Of a DNA stretch of 64,000 nucleotides, positions 21,837 to 33,594 are shown piece by piece. Source of the stretch: an uncultured Alphaproteobacteria bacterium (lineage in GTDB: Bacteria; Pseudomonadota; Alphaproteobacteria; Rhodobacterales; Rhodobacteraceae). The translations under genes were made by a program, and so were the position numbers. The DNA lies in the NCBI GenBank assembly GCA_902625475.1, contig CACOBR010000003.1, forward strand, positions 1 through 64,000, given 5' to 3'. The notes below the pieces were generated by a model, which was given only the letters and a program-made list of their open reading frames with translations, did no database searches and was not told where the DNA came from. Position 1 is the first letter of the stretch. The number at the start of each line of letters is the position of its first letter.

Positions 21837-22413
21837 CATTTTCTATTTCTTCACACCAATGCAATCTACAAAGTGAAATGTAACTTTCATTTCCACCAAT
21901 TTGGATTTGTTGTCCTTTTGTAATTACTTTACCTTCTTCATTTAAACGTGCAACCATGGTAGCTTTCTTTCCACAATGACAAATTGTTTTTATTTCTCTC
22001 ATTTCGTCAGCTATTGACAAAAGTACAAGTGACCCTGGGAATAGTTCGCCTTGAAAATCAACTCTTAAACCATAGCACAAAACTGGGATATTGAGATTAT
22101 CAACTACTTTTGCAAGTTGCCAAACTTGTTTTTTTGATAAAAATTGTGCTTCATCTAAGAGTATGCAATTCAATTTTTTTTTTTCTACAGTTTTTTTTAT
22201 CATTAAAAACAAGTTATCTTGGGTATCAAAAAGATGTGCTTTCTCCTCAATTCCAATTCTACTTACAATTTTAGAATATCCAGCTCTATTATCTAATTTT
22301 GCAGTTATTAAGAATGGTTCCATTCCCCTTTCTCTATAGTTATAAGCAGCTTGTAACAAGATAGTTGATTTACCTGCATTCATTGTAGAATAATAAAAGT
22401 ATAGCTTTGCCAT
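21811..22413 (-). CDS. tdk: Thymidine kinase, class II
   Basis: Phosphorylates thymidine for salvage. The P-loop MNAGKST is at residues 11-17, DEAQFL marks the Walker B region, and the zinc-ribbon cysteines appear as CHCGKKA and, near the C-terminus, [16 protein letters not shown] is the family signature region. The 200 residues match the E. coli-like Tdk. It is eleven bases from carB in the same direction. Tdk is uncommon in Alphaproteobacteria as far as I know. Confidence 0.93.
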   Translation of the reverse strand: MAKLYFYYSTMNAGKSTILLQAAYNYRERGMEPFLITAKLDNRAGYSKIVSRIGIEEKAHLFDTQDNLFLMIKKTVEKKKLNCILLDEAQFLSKKQVWQLAKVVDNLNIPVLCYGLRVDFQGELFPGSLVLLSIADEMREIKTICHCGKKATMVARLNEEGKVITKGQQIQIGGNESYISLCRLHWCEEIENANINDYQS

Positions 22414-22423
22414 TTTATTCTTT

Positions 22424-25400
22424 TTAATTTATGTGATCTAGTTTATTCAATTCCTGAAGAGATATAATTGAAAGATTTTTTTCATTATGATATTCCATAG
22501 AATGTGCGGCTGCCCATGCTCCCGAAATAGAAGTATAGTAAGAAAGATTTTTTTCTAATGCCAAAATTCTAATCCCTTTACTATCTTCTATAGATTGAAG
22601 TCCTTCAGTAGTATTAATAACCAAATCAATTTTGTTATCATTCAGTAAATCAATAATATTAGGCCTACCCTCATAGGCTTTTTTTACTAGTTTAACTTTA
22701 ATATTATTTCTCAAAAGAAATTCTGCTGTTCCACTAGTTGCTAAAATCTTAATACCTAAATTATCAATTATTTGACAAATTTCTAAAAGTTTTGTGTTTT
22801 TATCTTTTCCTTTAACTGAGATAAAAGCAGTCCCCTTTTTGGGTAATTTTATTCCAGCCGCGATTTGTGATTTTAAATATGCTTTAGCAAAACTTTTATC
22901 TATTCCCATCACCTCACCAGTTGAGCGCATTTCCGGGCCTAATAAAATGTCTGTACCTGGAAACTTATTAAAGGGTAATACTACTTCTTTTACTGCAAAG
23001 AAATTTATTTTAGGATCAAGAAGTGTATTTTTTGCAATTCCTGCCATTATTAATGACGCTATTCCAGGTACTGGTTTGCCTATAACTTTAGAAACAAATG
23101 GGAGTGTTCTAGATGCTCTAGGATTTACTTCAAGAACATAAATATCTTTTTCTCGTACCGCAAATTGTATATTAATTAAACCTTTTACTTTAAGCTCTTT
23201 TGCTAGCAAAACGCTTTGTTTTTTTATTTTTGAAATTATTGCCTCACCCAAAGAGTGTGGTGGTAAACAGCAAGCACTATCCCCAGAATGAATTCCCGCT
23301 TCCTCTATATGTTGCATTACCCCTACTATTGTTACTTTTTCACCGTCTGATATAGCATCTACATCTATTTCTATCGCATCACTTATAAAACTATCAATTA
23401 ATATCGGATTTTCACCTGTTACCTTTACAGCGTGATTTATATATTTTTTTAAATGAATTTCATTAAAAACTATTTCCATTGCTCTACCTCCTATTACATA
23501 GGAAGGTCTAATGACTACAGGATAATTTATTTTGGCTGCAATATTAATAGATTCTTCTTCTGATCTAGCGACTCCGTTTTTTGGTTGCTGAAGGCCTATG
23601 TTATTTAGTAATCTTTTAAATTTTTCTCGATCCTCTGAAATATCTATTGATTCTAGGCTGGTTCCAATTATAGGAATTTTATATTTTTTTAGAGATTTAG
23701 AAAGATTTAAAGGTGTTTGTCCACCTAGTTGAATAATGATGCCTAATAAATTCCCATTTAATCTTTCTTTAACAATTATTTCCATTACATGTTCAACTGT
23801 TAAAGGTTCAAAATAAAGTCTATCAGATGTATCATAATCAGTTGACACAGTTTCAGGATTACAATTAATCATAATTGTCTCAATGCCTTCTTTGGAAAGT
23901 GCAAAACAAGCATGACAACAACAGTAATCAAATTCTATTCCTTGCCCAATTCGATTAGGTCCACCACCTAAAATTATAATTTTTTTATTTTTACTTGGAT
24001 TGGACTCACAATTATTTTTTTCATTTTCATTAGGTCCATACGTCGAATACATGTATGACGTATTCGATCTAAATTCTCCTGCACAAGTATCTACTCTTTT
24101 AAAAATAGCATGAATGTTTTTAGATTTCCTCAAGTTATAAATATCTTCTACTTTTAATGATGATAGCATACTTAATCTCTCATCAGTAAAACCTAAAGAT
24201 TTTATATAAAATAATTCATCTTTATGATTTGGTAATTTATTTTTCTTAATATAATTTTCAACTTCGATTATTTCATTTATTCGTTCTAAAAACCACATAT
24301 CTATTTTGGTGATTTCATTTATTTGAGATAATTCCATGCCATTACGAATTGCCTGTGCAATCTGAAGGATACGTTGGGGGTTCTGTTTCGACAAAATATT
24401 TATCATGCCTAAAGAATCTTTTGGTATATCCACTTCATTTAAACCTGATAAGCCAATATCTAGTGAAGTAAGTGCTTTTTGAAGGCTTTCATGAAAAGAT
24501 CTTCCAATGGACATCACTTCCCCAACAGATTTCATTGAACTGCCCAATTCTGATGAAGTTCCAGGAAATTTTTCAAATGTAAATCTTGGTATTTTTGTTA
24601 CAACATAATCAATAGAAGGTTCAAAACTAGCAGGTGTAGTACCAGTTATGTCATTTTGCAATTCGTTAAGAGTATAACCTATAGCTAGTTTTGCAGCTAT
24701 TTTGGCAATTGGAAAACCTGTAGCTTTTGAAGCAAGAGCTGACGATCTGGATACTCTGGGATTCATTTCAATAACAACCATTCTTCCATCATTCGGATTT
24801 ATAGCCCACTGAACATTAGATCCTCCTGTTTCTACACCAATTTCTTTTAAAATTCTTATAGAGTCCGTTCTCATTTTTTGATATTCTTTATCAGTGAGAG
24901 TAAGAGCTGGTGCAACTGTAATGCTATCACCAGTATGAACTCCCATAGGATCAAAATTCTCAATAGAGCATATAATTATGGCATTATCTTTTTGATCTCT
25001 TACAACTTCTAATTCAAATTCTTTCCATCCTAAAAGACTTTCATCTATTAATACTTGGTTTGCAGGAGAAATTTCCAAACCATTTTTACAAATTTGAAAG
25101 AAATCTTTAATATTATAAGCAATTCCCCCACCAGCTCCACCTAGAGTAAATGCTGGTCTTATAATAGCAGGTAAACCAATTTTATTTAAGGCAATTTCAG
25201 CATCATCAAATTTTTCAATTATAACAGATTTGGGATACTTGATACCTAATTTTTCCATACAATTTCTAAATTTTTTTCTATCTTCAGCTTTTTCTATTGC
25301 AGATTTTGTGGCACCAATTAACTTAACATTTTCTTTTTTTAATATTCCTTTTATCTCAAGTTCTATTGCAACATTAAGGGCAGTTTGGCCTCCCATTGTC

Positions 25401-25663
25401 GGAAGTATGGCACATGGCTTTTCTTTTTTAATAATTTTCTCAACCGTTTCAGTATTTATAGGTTCAACATAAGTTGAGTCTGCTATCTCTGGGTCTGTCA
25501 TTATAGTAGCAGGGTTGGAATTAATCAGAATTACTCGATAACCCTCTTCCTTGAGAGCTTTGCAAGCCTGTGTTCCAGAATAATCAAATTCACAAGCCTG
25601 ACCTATAACTATTGGGCCAGCACCAATTATTAATATAGATGAAATATCATTTCTTTTAGGCAT
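22424..25663 (-). CDS. carB: Carbamoyl-phosphate synthase large subunit
   Basis: Makes carbamoyl phosphate for arginine and pyrimidines. The 1079-residue protein has the two duplicated ATP-grasp halves, each opening with a related motif ([20 protein letters not shown] near residue 14 and [20 protein letters not shown] near 565). Both halves keep [16 protein letters not shown] or [18 protein letters not shown]-terminal MGS-like regulatory domain follows, from about residue 940 ([10 protein letters not shown]). The small subunit gene carA is not adjacent. Confidence 0.98.
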   Translation of the reverse strand: MPKRNDISSILIIGAGPIVIGQACEFDYSGTQACKALKEEGYRVILINSNPATIMTDPEIADSTYVEPINTETVEKIIKKEKPCAILPTMGGQTALNVAIELEIKGILKKENVKLIGATKSAIEKAEDRKKFRNCMEKLGIKYPKSVIIEKFDDAEIALNKIGLPAIIRPAFTLGGAGGGIAYNIKDFFQICKNGLEISPANQVLIDESLLGWKEFELEVVRDQKDNAIIICSIENFDPMGVHTGDSITVAPALTLTDKEYQKMRTDSIRILKEIGVETGGSNVQWAINPNDGRMVVIEMNPRVSRSSALASKATGFPIAKIAAKLAIGYTLNELQNDITGTTPASFEPSIDYVVTKIPRFTFEKFPGTSSELGSSMKSVGEVMSIGRSFHESLQKALTSLDIGLSGLNEVDIPKDSLGMINILSKQNPQRILQIAQAIRNGMELSQINEITKIDMWFLERINEIIEVENYIKKNKLPNHKDELFYIKSLGFTDERLSMLSSLKVEDIYNLRKSKNIHAIFKRVDTCAGEFRSNTSYMYSTYGPNENEKNNCESNPSKNKKIIILGGGPNRIGQGIEFDYCCCHACFALSKEGIETIMINCNPETVSTDYDTSDRLYFEPLTVEHVMEIIVKERLNGNLLGIIIQLGGQTPLNLSKSLKKYKIPIIGTSLESIDISEDREKFKRLLNNIGLQQPKNGVARSEEESINIAAKINYPVVIRPSYVIGGRAMEIVFNEIHLKKYINHAVKVTGENPILIDSFISDAIEIDVDAISDGEKVTIVGVMQHIEEAGIHSGDSACCLPPHSLGEAIISKIKKQSVLLAKELKVKGLINIQFAVREKDIYVLEVNPRASRTLPFVSKVIGKPVPGIASLIMAGIAKNTLLDPKINFFAVKEVVLPFNKFPGTDILLGPEMRSTGEVMGIDKSFAKAYLKSQIAAGIKLPKKGTAFISVKGKDKNTKLLEICQIIDNLGIKILATSGTAEFLLRNNIKVKLVKKAYEGRPNIIDLLNDNKIDLVINTTEGLQSIEDSKGIRILALEKNLSYYTSISGAWAAAHSMEYHNEKNLSIISLQELNKLDHIN

Positions 25664-25761
25664 TTTAATTTTTTAATTCATTATTTGTCAGTTTGATGTA
25701 AATTAGGCAAGTATAAATTAAAAAAATCGTTGTTTTATAACAATATGAAACTTAATTAATC

Positions 25762-25786
25762 ATATTTAGGGTTTACCCTTTAATAT
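25762..25786. promoter_or_regulatory. Imperfect dyad between carB and aspS
   Basis: AGGGT-TT-ACCCT (25768-25779), flanked by ATATT on the left and AATAT on the right, forms an operator-like inverted repeat in the 173-base divergent spacer. It is too small-looped for a terminator. No regulator is assigned. Confidence 0.25.
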
Positions 25787-25836
25787 CTTTCTATTAATTG
25801 AGAAGAGATTTAATTTGAATTGTCTAGAGGCAAATT

Positions 25837-27615
25837 ATGGAAGTATATAGAACTCATAATTGTAATGAACTATCAGTGAAGGATGTAGATAAGAAAGTTA
25901 TCCTTTCTGGTTGGGTTCATAGAATAAGAGATCATGGAGGTGTACTTTTTATTGATTTAAGAGATCATTATGGAATTACACAAGTAGTAATAGATCCCGA
26001 TAGTAAAGATTTTGTAACTGCAGAAAAGTTAAGATCAGAATGGTGTATTCAAATTATTGGGAAAGTTAAATTAAGAGATCATGAATTGATTAATAGAAAT
26101 TTAAGTACTGGTGAAATTGAAGTATTTATTGAAACTACAAAAATTTTAACGAAAGCTGATGACTTACCAATACCTGTATTTGGAGATTTAGAATATCCAG
26201 AAGAAACTAGACTTAAATATAGATTCTTAGATTTAAGGAGAGATGGTCTACACAAAAATATGGTACTTCGATCCAATGTGATTTCTTCAATTAGACAAGA
26301 AATGTGGAAAATTGGATTTAATGAATTTCAAACTCCAATTTTGACAGCTTCTTCTCCAGAAGGAGCTAGAGATTTTTTGGTTCCAAGTCGACTAAACAAA
26401 GGTAAATTTTACGCACTGCCTCAAGCACCCCAACAATTTAAACAATTAATAATGATGGGTGGATTTGATAAATATTTTCAAATAGCACCGTGTTTTAGGG
26501 ATGAAGATCCGAGGTCAGATCGATCTCCTACTGATTTTTATCAGCTTGATATCGAAATGAGTTTTGTAAGTCAAAAAGATGTTCTAGATACAGTTAAACC
26601 AGTTATTGAAAACATTTTTAAACAGTATGCAGGAACTAAAAAAGTAGAATCAGAATGGCCGTTAATTTCATATGAGAATTCAATGTTATGGTATGGATGT
26701 GATAAACCTGATTTGCGTAACCCGATTAAAATGCAAATTGTAAGTGATATTTTTAGGGACTCAGGTTTTGCGGTCTTTGCAGATATATTAAAAAACCATG
26801 GAACTGAAATAAAAGCTATCCCAGCACCTGGAGGTGGTAGCAGAAATTTTTGTGATAGAATGAACTCCTATGCCCAAAAAGAAGGTTTACCAGGAATGGG
26901 TTATATTTTTTGGAGAGAAGTAGACGGAAAAATTAATGCTGCCGGTCCTTTAGCAAAAAATATTGGTGAGGAAAAATCCGAAATTATTAGGAAGCAGTTG
27001 AATTTGAATATTGGTGATGCAGCTTTTTTTCTTGGTGGAAAACCTTCTAATTTTGATGCTTTTTCTGCAAGGGCTAGAATTCATATTGGTAATCAACTAA
27101 AACTTATTAATGAAGATGTATTTGCATTTGCATGGATTGTTGATTTTCCTATGTACGAAAAGGTTGAAGAGGAAGATACCATTGATTTTTCACATAATCC
27201 TTTTTCAATGCCTCAGGGAGGAATAAATGCCCTGACGGGTGACCCACTTAAAGTTAAAGGTTATCAATATGATCTTGCATGTAATGGTTATGAGCTATTA
27301 TCTGGAGCAATAAGAAACCATGAATTAGATACTTTATATAAGGCATTTGAGCTTGCAGGTTATTCAAAAAATGAAGTTTCTTCTAAATTTCAGGGGATTA
27401 CAGAAGGTTTAAAATTTGGTCCACCACCACATGGTGGATGTGCACTAGGTATTGATAGGATGATAATGTTATTAGCTGAAGAAGAAAATATTAGAGAAGT
27501 AATAATGTTTCCTATGAACCAAAGGGGAGAAGATGTTATGATGAATGCTCCTAGTATTCCATCTAATCAACAGCTTAGAGAACTAAACGTAAAGTTAATT
27601 GAAACAGAGTCTTAA
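25837..27615 (+). CDS. aspS: Aspartyl-tRNA synthetase
   Basis: Class II synthetase, 592 residues, the long bacterial type. The N-terminal OB-fold anticodon-binding domain includes [21 protein letters not shown]. Motif 2 is [20 protein letters not shown] and motif 3 is [15 protein letters not shown]. The bacterial GAD insertion domain lies between (about residues 300-420). In Alphaproteobacteria this enzyme is often non-discriminating and works with GatCAB; that is not testable here. A nitroreductase follows after 17 bases. Confidence 0.98.
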   Translation: MEVYRTHNCNELSVKDVDKKVILSGWVHRIRDHGGVLFIDLRDHYGITQVVIDPDSKDFVTAEKLRSEWCIQIIGKVKLRDHELINRNLSTGEIEVFIETTKILTKADDLPIPVFGDLEYPEETRLKYRFLDLRRDGLHKNMVLRSNVISSIRQEMWKIGFNEFQTPILTASSPEGARDFLVPSRLNKGKFYALPQAPQQFKQLIMMGGFDKYFQIAPCFRDEDPRSDRSPTDFYQLDIEMSFVSQKDVLDTVKPVIENIFKQYAGTKKVESEWPLISYENSMLWYGCDKPDLRNPIKMQIVSDIFRDSGFAVFADILKNHGTEIKAIPAPGGGSRNFCDRMNSYAQKEGLPGMGYIFWREVDGKINAAGPLAKNIGEEKSEIIRKQLNLNIGDAAFFLGGKPSNFDAFSARARIHIGNQLKLINEDVFAFAWIVDFPMYEKVEEEDTIDFSHNPFSMPQGGINALTGDPLKVKGYQYDLACNGYELLSGAIRNHELDTLYKAFELAGYSKNEVSSKFQGITEGLKFGPPPHGGCALGIDRMIMLLAEEENIREVIMFPMNQRGEDVMMNAPSIPSNQQLRELNVKLIETES

Positions 27616-27632
27616 TTTAAGGGTTTAAATTT

Positions 27633-28205
27633 ATGAAACAAATCAAAGATATTTCTGCTTTTTTTTCATCTAGAAGATCAATCTCTGTAAAAAATTTAAA
27701 TTATCCTGGTCCAAACCATAATCAAACTATGGGAATTTTAAAAAACGCTCTCAGAGTTCCTGATCATGGTAAACTTGAGCCTTGGAGAATAGTATTAATT
27801 TCAGGTGATCACAAAAAAGACTTTATTTCCATAATAGAAAAAAGAGGAAAAGAAATAGATATAGATCCTTTGAAAATTGAAAAAAATATAGCTAATATAT
27901 TGGGGACCCCAATTATTTTAGCAGTAATTTGTTCTCCATCTATTAGTTCAAAAATTCCTAAAATTGAACAAACCTTATCTTGTGGTGCATTATGTATGAA
28001 TATATTAAACAATTTTCTTGTAAAGGGCTGGGGAGCAAATTGGTTAACTGGTTGGATGGCTAATGATAAAAAATTTGGTGAATTAGCTTTTAATAATACT
28101 AAAAATGAATTTGTTGCAGGTTATATATATGTTGGAAGTTATGAAGTAATAAATCCTGATAGACCAAGGCCTTCTTTAGATGAAAAGATTTCGTATTTCA
28201 AATAA
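27633..28205 (+). CDS. YdjA-like nitroreductase family protein
   Basis: A 190-residue FMN-binding protein of the small nitroreductase group. The FMN contacts are in SSRRSISVKNLNYPGPN (near residues 12-28) and ALRVPDHGKLEPWRIVLI, and the C-terminal VAGYIYVGSYEVINPDRPRP matches YdjA. The middle motif GWGANWLTGW is typical. The physiological substrate is unknown. It is probably cotranscribed with aspS. Confidence 0.87.
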   Translation: MKQIKDISAFFSSRRSISVKNLNYPGPNHNQTMGILKNALRVPDHGKLEPWRIVLISGDHKKDFISIIEKRGKEIDIDPLKIEKNIANILGTPIILAVICSPSISSKIPKIEQTLSCGALCMNILNNFLVKGWGANWLTGWMANDKKFGELAFNNTKNEFVAGYIYVGSYEVINPDRPRPSLDEKISYFK

Positions 28206-28236
28206 AAATTAACGTATTATTTTCACATTTATTTAT

Positions 28237-28470
28237 TCATACCAAAAAAATAATATATATTAGCACCATCGAAATTAACCATATAATTGAAGATAATAAT
28301 GTTACTAAAATCATCTTCTTTTTTATATTTGCATTTATGGGTGCGGAGGTTGGAGTCCCATACGATCTTTTACCCTCTTCTTGTTGCGTTTTAATATTTA
28401 AAGGCAATATTATAAATAAAATAAGAAACCAAAATACTGCAAAAAGAACTAAAGATGCTGTTATTGTCAT
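28237..28470 (-). CDS. DUF1467 family membrane protein
   Basis: A 77-residue protein with two membrane segments (about residues 5-24 and 52-75) joined by a loop containing EEGKRSYGTPTSAPINANIKKK, which is the DUF1467 hallmark. The function is unknown. It lies 12 bases after mce on the same strand, an association common in Alphaproteobacteria. Confidence 0.85.
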   Translation of the reverse strand: MTITASLVLFAVFWFLILFIILPLNIKTQQEEGKRSYGTPTSAPINANIKKKMILVTLLSSIIWLISMVLIYIIFLV

Positions 28471-28482
28471 AACTTAGTAATT

Positions 28483-28884
28483 TCACTCCTCTTGTAATTC
28501 TATTAAAGTGCCATCAAAACCAGATGGGTGTAAAAAAATTACGGGTTTTCCGTGTGCTCCTATTTTGGGATTATCCCCAATTATTTTATAGTTATTTTTC
28601 ATTAAAATATTCATAGACAATTCCAAATTTTTCACTTCGTAACATATATGATGTATTCCCCCATTTTTATTTTTATTTAAAAAATTAAGAATAGGACTAT
28701 TTTCTCCAAGTGGAGTAATTAATTCAACTTTTGTATTGGGTAATTCTATAAAAACAACAGTTACTCCATGCTCTGGTTGATCTAAAGGCTCTCCAACCTT
28801 AGCACCTAATATATCTCTGTAAGTATTTGCCGCAGACTTTAAATCAGTAACTGCTATTGCTACGTGATTAAGTCTTTCTAGCAT
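28483..28884 (-). CDS. mce: Methylmalonyl-CoA epimerase
   Basis: A 133-residue vicinal-oxygen-chelate protein that interconverts the (R) and (S) epimers of methylmalonyl-CoA in propionate catabolism. Metal ligands are suggested by His in RLNHVAIAV, His in GGIHHICYEV and Glu in GTLIELQEE. One base separates it from the dapE stop. No propionyl-CoA carboxylase or methylmalonyl-CoA mutase gene is in this window. Confidence 0.9.
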   Translation of the reverse strand: MLERLNHVAIAVTDLKSAANTYRDILGAKVGEPLDQPEHGVTVVFIELPNTKVELITPLGENSPILNFLNKNKNGGIHHICYEVKNLELSMNILMKNNYKIIGDNPKIGAHGKPVIFLHPSGFDGTLIELQEE

Positions 28885-28885
28885 A

Positions 28886-30040
28886 TCATTTCCTATCTTT
28901 TTTTACGTCTATATAAAATTTATTAAGTATATCTGAATAAATATTTTCTAAACCTGTTATTTGCGATGTTTGAACAGATTCATCAACAGCATGCATCTTT
29001 TTGCCAACTAAACCAAATTCAACTACTGGACATTTTTTAATAATATATCTTGCGTCAGATGTTCCACCAGTTGTAGAAAAATTTGCAGATATACCAGTAT
29101 ATTTTTTAACTGACTTTTTAACTAATTTAGCCAAATAACCTGGTTTAGAAAAAAAGGGCTCCCCTGAAATATTAATTTTGATATTAATTTTTGTTTTTGT
29201 TAAATACTCAATTTTTTTAGTACAATGCTTTAACCAATCACTAATTTTTTTTCCAGTGTGTTTATCATTAAATCTTATATTAACAATCATTTCTACATTT
29301 TTAGGTATAACATTATTTGATTTATTTGTAGTTGATATAGATGTGGTTACTAAGGTAGATGGTTCAAAAAATTTAGAACCATTATCAAGAGGTTTCTTTG
29401 TAAATAAATTTATGAGTTCCATACTAGCATGAATTGGATTAATAGCTAAATGTGGATAAGCAGAATGACCTTGTTTGCCTAGAATTGAAAAATATCCTGT
29501 AAGTGAACCTTTTCTTCCAATTTTTATCATATCCCCAAATTTTTCAGGGCAGGTTGGTTCTCCAACAATACAAAAATCAATACGTTCATTTTTTTTATCC
29601 ATCCACTCTAATATTGCTTTTGTACCATCTATGGCCTTACCTTCTTCATCAGATGTGATTAATAGTACTATAGAAAATATAGGGGGAGTTTTTTGACTAA
29701 CACTAATTGCTGCAGTACAAAATGCTGCAACAGCTGATTTCATGTCTACAGATCCTCGACCGTAAATTTCCTCACCTATAATTTCTCCAGAAAATGGATT
29801 TGATTTCCAGTCACTAATTTCACCAGGATTAACAACATCAATATGTCCAGAAAATCCAAAGGTAGGTAAATTTTTTGATCCCCATCTTAAAAAAAGATTT
29901 TTTATTCCATTTTTGTTAATCTCATGAATCTTAAAATCAGTATCTTTGAATAGGTTTTTTATTACTTTAAAAGTTCCTGCTTCTTTAGGAGTAACAGAAT
30001 GGCATTTGATTAGCTGAGAAGTTAAATTGATTGAATTCAT
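28886..30040 (-). CDS. dapE: Succinyl-diaminopimelate desuccinylase
   Basis: Zinc peptidase-family enzyme that removes succinate from N-succinyl-LL-DAP in lysine and peptidoglycan synthesis. Metal ligands are recognisable in GFSGHIDVVNPG, GRGSVDMKSAVAAF, TSDEEGKAIDGT and the C-terminal His. FSTTGGTSDARYI is the DapE signature. 384 residues. It is 16 bases after dapD, so the two steps are in one operon with mce and DUF1467. Confidence 0.95.
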   Translation of the reverse strand: MNSINLTSQLIKCHSVTPKEAGTFKVIKNLFKDTDFKIHEINKNGIKNLFLRWGSKNLPTFGFSGHIDVVNPGEISDWKSNPFSGEIIGEEIYGRGSVDMKSAVAAFCTAAISVSQKTPPIFSIVLLITSDEEGKAIDGTKAILEWMDKKNERIDFCIVGEPTCPEKFGDMIKIGRKGSLTGYFSILGKQGHSAYPHLAINPIHASMELINLFTKKPLDNGSKFFEPSTLVTTSISTTNKSNNVIPKNVEMIVNIRFNDKHTGKKISDWLKHCTKKIEYLTKTKINIKINISGEPFFSKPGYLAKLVKKSVKKYTGISANFSTTGGTSDARYIIKKCPVVEFGLVGKKMHAVDESVQTSQITGLENIYSDILNKFYIDVKKDRK

Positions 30041-30056
30041 ATTAATATTTTAAAAA

Positions 30057-30887
30057 TTAATCTCTTAGTAAATCATTAATAGAAGTTTTAGACCTTGTTT
30101 TTTCGTCAACTTGTTTAACTATAACAGCACAATAAAGGTTTGGCCCTCCCTTATCAGAGGGAAGAGAACCCGGTACTACTACTGAATAGGGAGGAATTTC
30201 TCCATAAATTATCTCATTAGTTTCTCTTATCACTATTTTAGTTGATTTTCCAATAAATACACCCATCCCTATAACTGCTCCTTTTCTAACTATACATCCT
30301 TCTACTACTTCAGATCTTGCGCCTATAAAACAACCATCTTCAATAATTGTTGGAGAAGCTTGCATTGGTTCTAGTACACCACCAATTCCAACTCCACCAG
30401 ACAAGTGAACATTTTTACCGATTTGTGCACAAGAGCCAACAGTAGCCCAGGTATCAACCATAGTACCTTCATCAACATAAGCTCCCAAATTTACAAAACT
30501 TGGCATTAATACTACACCAGGCGCTATAAAAGCAGATTTACGTATAATGCAATTAGGAACTGCTCGAAATCCACATTTTTTCCAGTCGTCTTCCGTCCAA
30601 TTTAAAAATTTATTATCAACTTTATCCCACCAATTAGAATTTTGTGGGCCTCCAGGCTGTAAGCTCATATCTTTTAAACGAAAACTTAATAAAACAGCTT
30701 TTTTTGCCCATTGGTTCACTTTCCATTTATTATCTTCAATTGGTTCTGCCACTCTTATTTTACCAGTTCCAAGAAGGTCTAATGTTTCAAGAATTGATTC
30801 TTTTACATCTCCAACTGTATTTGTGGAAATAGTATCTTTATTATCCCATGCTTTATTGATAATATTCTCTAGATTTTCAATGCCCAT
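30057..30887 (-). CDS. dapD: Tetrahydrodipicolinate N-succinyltransferase
   Basis: Left-handed beta-helix acyltransferase that commits to the succinylase branch of DAP synthesis. The 276 residues include [26 protein letters not shown], the hexapeptide-repeat stretch through [19 protein letters not shown] and [14 protein letters not shown], and [15 protein letters not shown]. It precedes dapE by 16 bases and follows the phytase-like gene by 23 bases. Confidence 0.97.
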   Translation of the reverse strand: MGIENLENIINKAWDNKDTISTNTVGDVKESILETLDLLGTGKIRVAEPIEDNKWKVNQWAKKAVLLSFRLKDMSLQPGGPQNSNWWDKVDNKFLNWTEDDWKKCGFRAVPNCIIRKSAFIAPGVVLMPSFVNLGAYVDEGTMVDTWATVGSCAQIGKNVHLSGGVGIGGVLEPMQASPTIIEDGCFIGARSEVVEGCIVRKGAVIGMGVFIGKSTKIVIRETNEIIYGEIPPYSVVVPGSLPSDKGGPNLYCAVIVKQVDEKTRSKTSINDLLRD

Positions 30888-30910
30888 CCCTTTTTCCTTT
30901 CTTAGTATTT

Positions 30911-31807
30911 TTATTTTTTTAAGAGGAATTCTCTTACCTCAGTTTCTAGCAATGGTGAAAACTGATTATCTGAAATTAATGTAAGATAAATTTGGCCATT
31001 ATTATCTTTCCACTTACTTAAACCTTCAAAATTATAATACTCCCAAGGTAAACTTTCCAATAATATTTCTGAATTTATAATGGTGTTTTCTTCAATTATG
31101 ATCCTTCTTAATCTAATTTTAAATCCATCATAAAATGAGAATTTTCTTTCAAGAGTTATCAAGTTTCCATCATCAATCATTTCTGCATCAACTACTTTAA
31201 AGTCTTGGTTAATTTTGATTTCATCAATTATAGACCACTTATTATTATGAAATCTGTAAATAGGATGGCTTTCTTTTCCTTTAGGAGGTAATTCAGGAAT
31301 AGCAAAAAGTTCCCCATTTTCTTTAATTGCAAGAGCTTCAATTCCATCATTAAATAAAAGTTTATCAAAATCTGGATGTTTTGGTAAAAACTTACCTGGT
31401 CCATTTAAATCTTCATGATACATGACTCTATTATTTGATTCGAATGATATATAAAATCCATTGCCTTTACTTCTGACGATTGATTCACTGTCAATATTTC
31501 TTCCGGTTAATTTTTCTTTTTTGCTGCTAAAAAGTTGACCCTGATCTAATATTTCAAAATCAATTATTTTGAGTAAATTGTCTCTAACTATTTTCCCTTG
31601 GAAATAATGAGATTTATCACTTATTAGTATAAAATTTTCACCATTTTCTGATAATGTAATACCTGAAATGCCCCCAAAATTATTATCTTCATATGTGATC
31701 AACTTAGATCCTAATAAATTTATTTCCCATTTATTTGTGGTTATTGAATATGTGAAGAAAGGAATTAAATATAAAAATACAGTTAATAAAAACAAATCCT
31801 TTTGCAT
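30911..31807 (-). CDS. Exported esterase-like phytase-family protein
   Basis: A 298-residue protein resembling the 'esterase-like activity of phytase' family (PF13449), a beta-propeller. Supporting stretches are [27 protein letters not shown], the acidic [44 protein letters not shown] and NFEGLSKW. The N-terminus ([23 protein letters not shown]) is a signal peptide, so it is probably periplasmic or secreted. ATG at 31807 is chosen over TTG at 31825. The substrate is unknown. It is the first gene of the run leading into dapD-dapE. Confidence 0.72.
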   Translation of the reverse strand: MQKDLFLLTVFLYLIPFFTYSITTNKWEINLLGSKLITYEDNNFGGISGITLSENGENFILISDKSHYFQGKIVRDNLLKIIDFEILDQGQLFSSKKEKLTGRNIDSESIVRSKGNGFYISFESNNRVMYHEDLNGPGKFLPKHPDFDKLLFNDGIEALAIKENGELFAIPELPPKGKESHPIYRFHNNKWSIIDEIKINQDFKVVDAEMIDDGNLITLERKFSFYDGFKIRLRRIIIEENTIINSEILLESLPWEYYNFEGLSKWKDNNGQIYLTLISDNQFSPLLETEVREFLLKK

Positions 31808-31925
31808 TTTAGATATAGCTATCAAAATTATATTTAGTAGATATGGATCATATACACTTTAGTTTATTATATTTAGGTTTATAAGTTATAAAGATAAATA
31901 GAATATATATTATATAGATATACAA

Positions 31926-32210
31926 ATGGTTTCACTAATTCAAATAATATCTGCTTTGCTAAATATAATTACATGGCTTGTGATTATTGATGTTGTAATG
32001 TCTTTACTTATTCAATTTAGAATCCTCGACCAAAGGAATCAAATTGTGTCGCAAATTTGGCTATCAATTAGAAATGTATTAGAGCCATTATATTCGAGGA
32101 TAAGATCTTTTTTACCTAATACTATTGGATTTGATTTGGCACCTGCAATTTTGTTATTTGGAATATTTGCTATACAAACAATTATAAGAAATAATTTTAA
32201 TCACTATTAG
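31926..32210 (+). CDS. YggT family membrane protein
   Basis: A 94-residue protein with two hydrophobic segments flanking the YggT signature [26 protein letters not shown]. YggT proteins are linked to osmotic or ion tolerance and to cell-division contexts, but their mechanism is unclear. Its last 14 bases overlap the 3' end of argG on the other strand. Confidence 0.88.
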   Translation: MVSLIQIISALLNIITWLVIIDVVMSLLIQFRILDQRNQIVSQIWLSIRNVLEPLYSRIRSFLPNTIGFDLAPAILLFGIFAIQTIIRNNFNHY

Positions 32211-33432
32211 TATTTTTTAAATTTCTTTGTGCTAATAACTTTAACCTTAAAGCATTTAATTTAATGAAACCGGAAGCATCTCCTTGGTTGAATATACCCT
32301 CGTCATCTTCAAATGTGACTTGTTTTTCTGAATACAGGCTTTGTTTTGATTGTCTTGCTATTGATTTGACACTTCCTTTATATAGTTTAAGAGTAACTTC
32401 ACCTTCCACGTATTTCTGACTGGTATTGATAAGAGATTGTAACATTTCTCTTTCAGGAGAATACCAAAGCCCATTATATATAAGTTCAGAATATTTCGGC
32501 ATTAATTCGTCTTTCAAGTGAGAAGCTCCTCTATCTAATGTAATACTTTCTATTGCCCTATGAGCTTCAAGCAAAATAGTGCCACCAGGAGTTTCATAAA
32601 TTCCTCTAGACTTCATTCCAATAAATCTACCCTCAACAAGATCTAATCTTCCGATGCCGTGTTTACTACCTAATTGATTTAATTTTTCTAGCAGATCATG
32701 TCCTTTCATTTTTTGTTCATTAATTGCAATCATATCTCCTGCTTCAAACTGTATTTTAATAACCTCTGCATTTTCTGGGGCATTTTCTGGAGAACAAGTT
32801 CTTTGAAAAACATATTCTGGTGCAATTTCTGAGGGATCCTCTAATACCTTACCTTCAGATGATGTATGTAGAATGTTAGCATCAACTGAAAATGGAGCTT
32901 CACCTTTCTTGTCCTTTGAGATAGGTATCTGGTTTTTTTCTGCGAACTCTAGTAATTTACTTCTACTATTTAAATCCCATTCTCTCCAGGGGCTAATTAT
33001 TTTAATATTTGAATTTAATGCATAACAAGACAGCTCAAATCTTACTTGGTCATTACCTTTTCCTGTAGCTCCATGAGAAACAGCGTCTGCATTAACTCTG
33101 TTAGCGATTTCAATTAGCTTTTTTGAAATTAATGGTCTTGCAATTGCAGTTCCAAGTAAATACTGACCTTCATATAACGTATTTGATCTAAACATAGGAA
33201 AAACAAAGTCTCTTACAAACTCTTCTCTAAGGTCCTCAATAAATATATTTTCAGGTTTTACTCCTAAAAGAAGAGCTTTTTCCCTTGCAGGTTCAAGTTC
33301 TTCTTTTTGTCCTAAATCTGCAGTAAAAGTCACAACTTCATAATTATAATTCAACTGGAGCCATTTTAAAATTATGGAAGTATCTAAACCACCTGAATAA
33401 GCTAAAACAACTTTCCTAGGTTTTTTATTCAT
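32197..33432 (-). CDS. argG: Argininosuccinate synthase
   Basis: Joins citrulline and aspartate using ATP. The N-terminal PP-loop [16 protein letters not shown] is near residues 11-26, and [18 protein letters not shown] is the second signature. 411 residues, normal length. GGAGG lies nine bases before the ATG. argH, the next pathway gene, is about 19 kb away at 52306. Confidence 0.97.
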   Translation of the reverse strand: MNKKPRKVVLAYSGGLDTSIILKWLQLNYNYEVVTFTADLGQKEELEPAREKALLLGVKPENIFIEDLREEFVRDFVFPMFRSNTLYEGQYLLGTAIARPLISKKLIEIANRVNADAVSHGATGKGNDQVRFELSCYALNSNIKIISPWREWDLNSRSKLLEFAEKNQIPISKDKKGEAPFSVDANILHTSSEGKVLEDPSEIAPEYVFQRTCSPENAPENAEVIKIQFEAGDMIAINEQKMKGHDLLEKLNQLGSKHGIGRLDLVEGRFIGMKSRGIYETPGGTILLEAHRAIESITLDRGASHLKDELMPKYSELIYNGLWYSPEREMLQSLINTSQKYVEGEVTLKLYKGSVKSIARQSKQSLYSEKQVTFEDDEGIFNQGDASGFIKLNALRLKLLAQRNLKNTNSD

Positions 33433-33594
33433 CTTTAAAAACCTCCATATTATAAAAATTTATTAATTTTATTAAATAATTTTATTTTTATGACAAGTAA
33501 ATATGAAATCAAATTTTTTAATCTAAAACGAAAGAAAATCAAATGAGACGTTACTTAATTGATTATTAAATATGTATATGCTTTAATTGATTTG

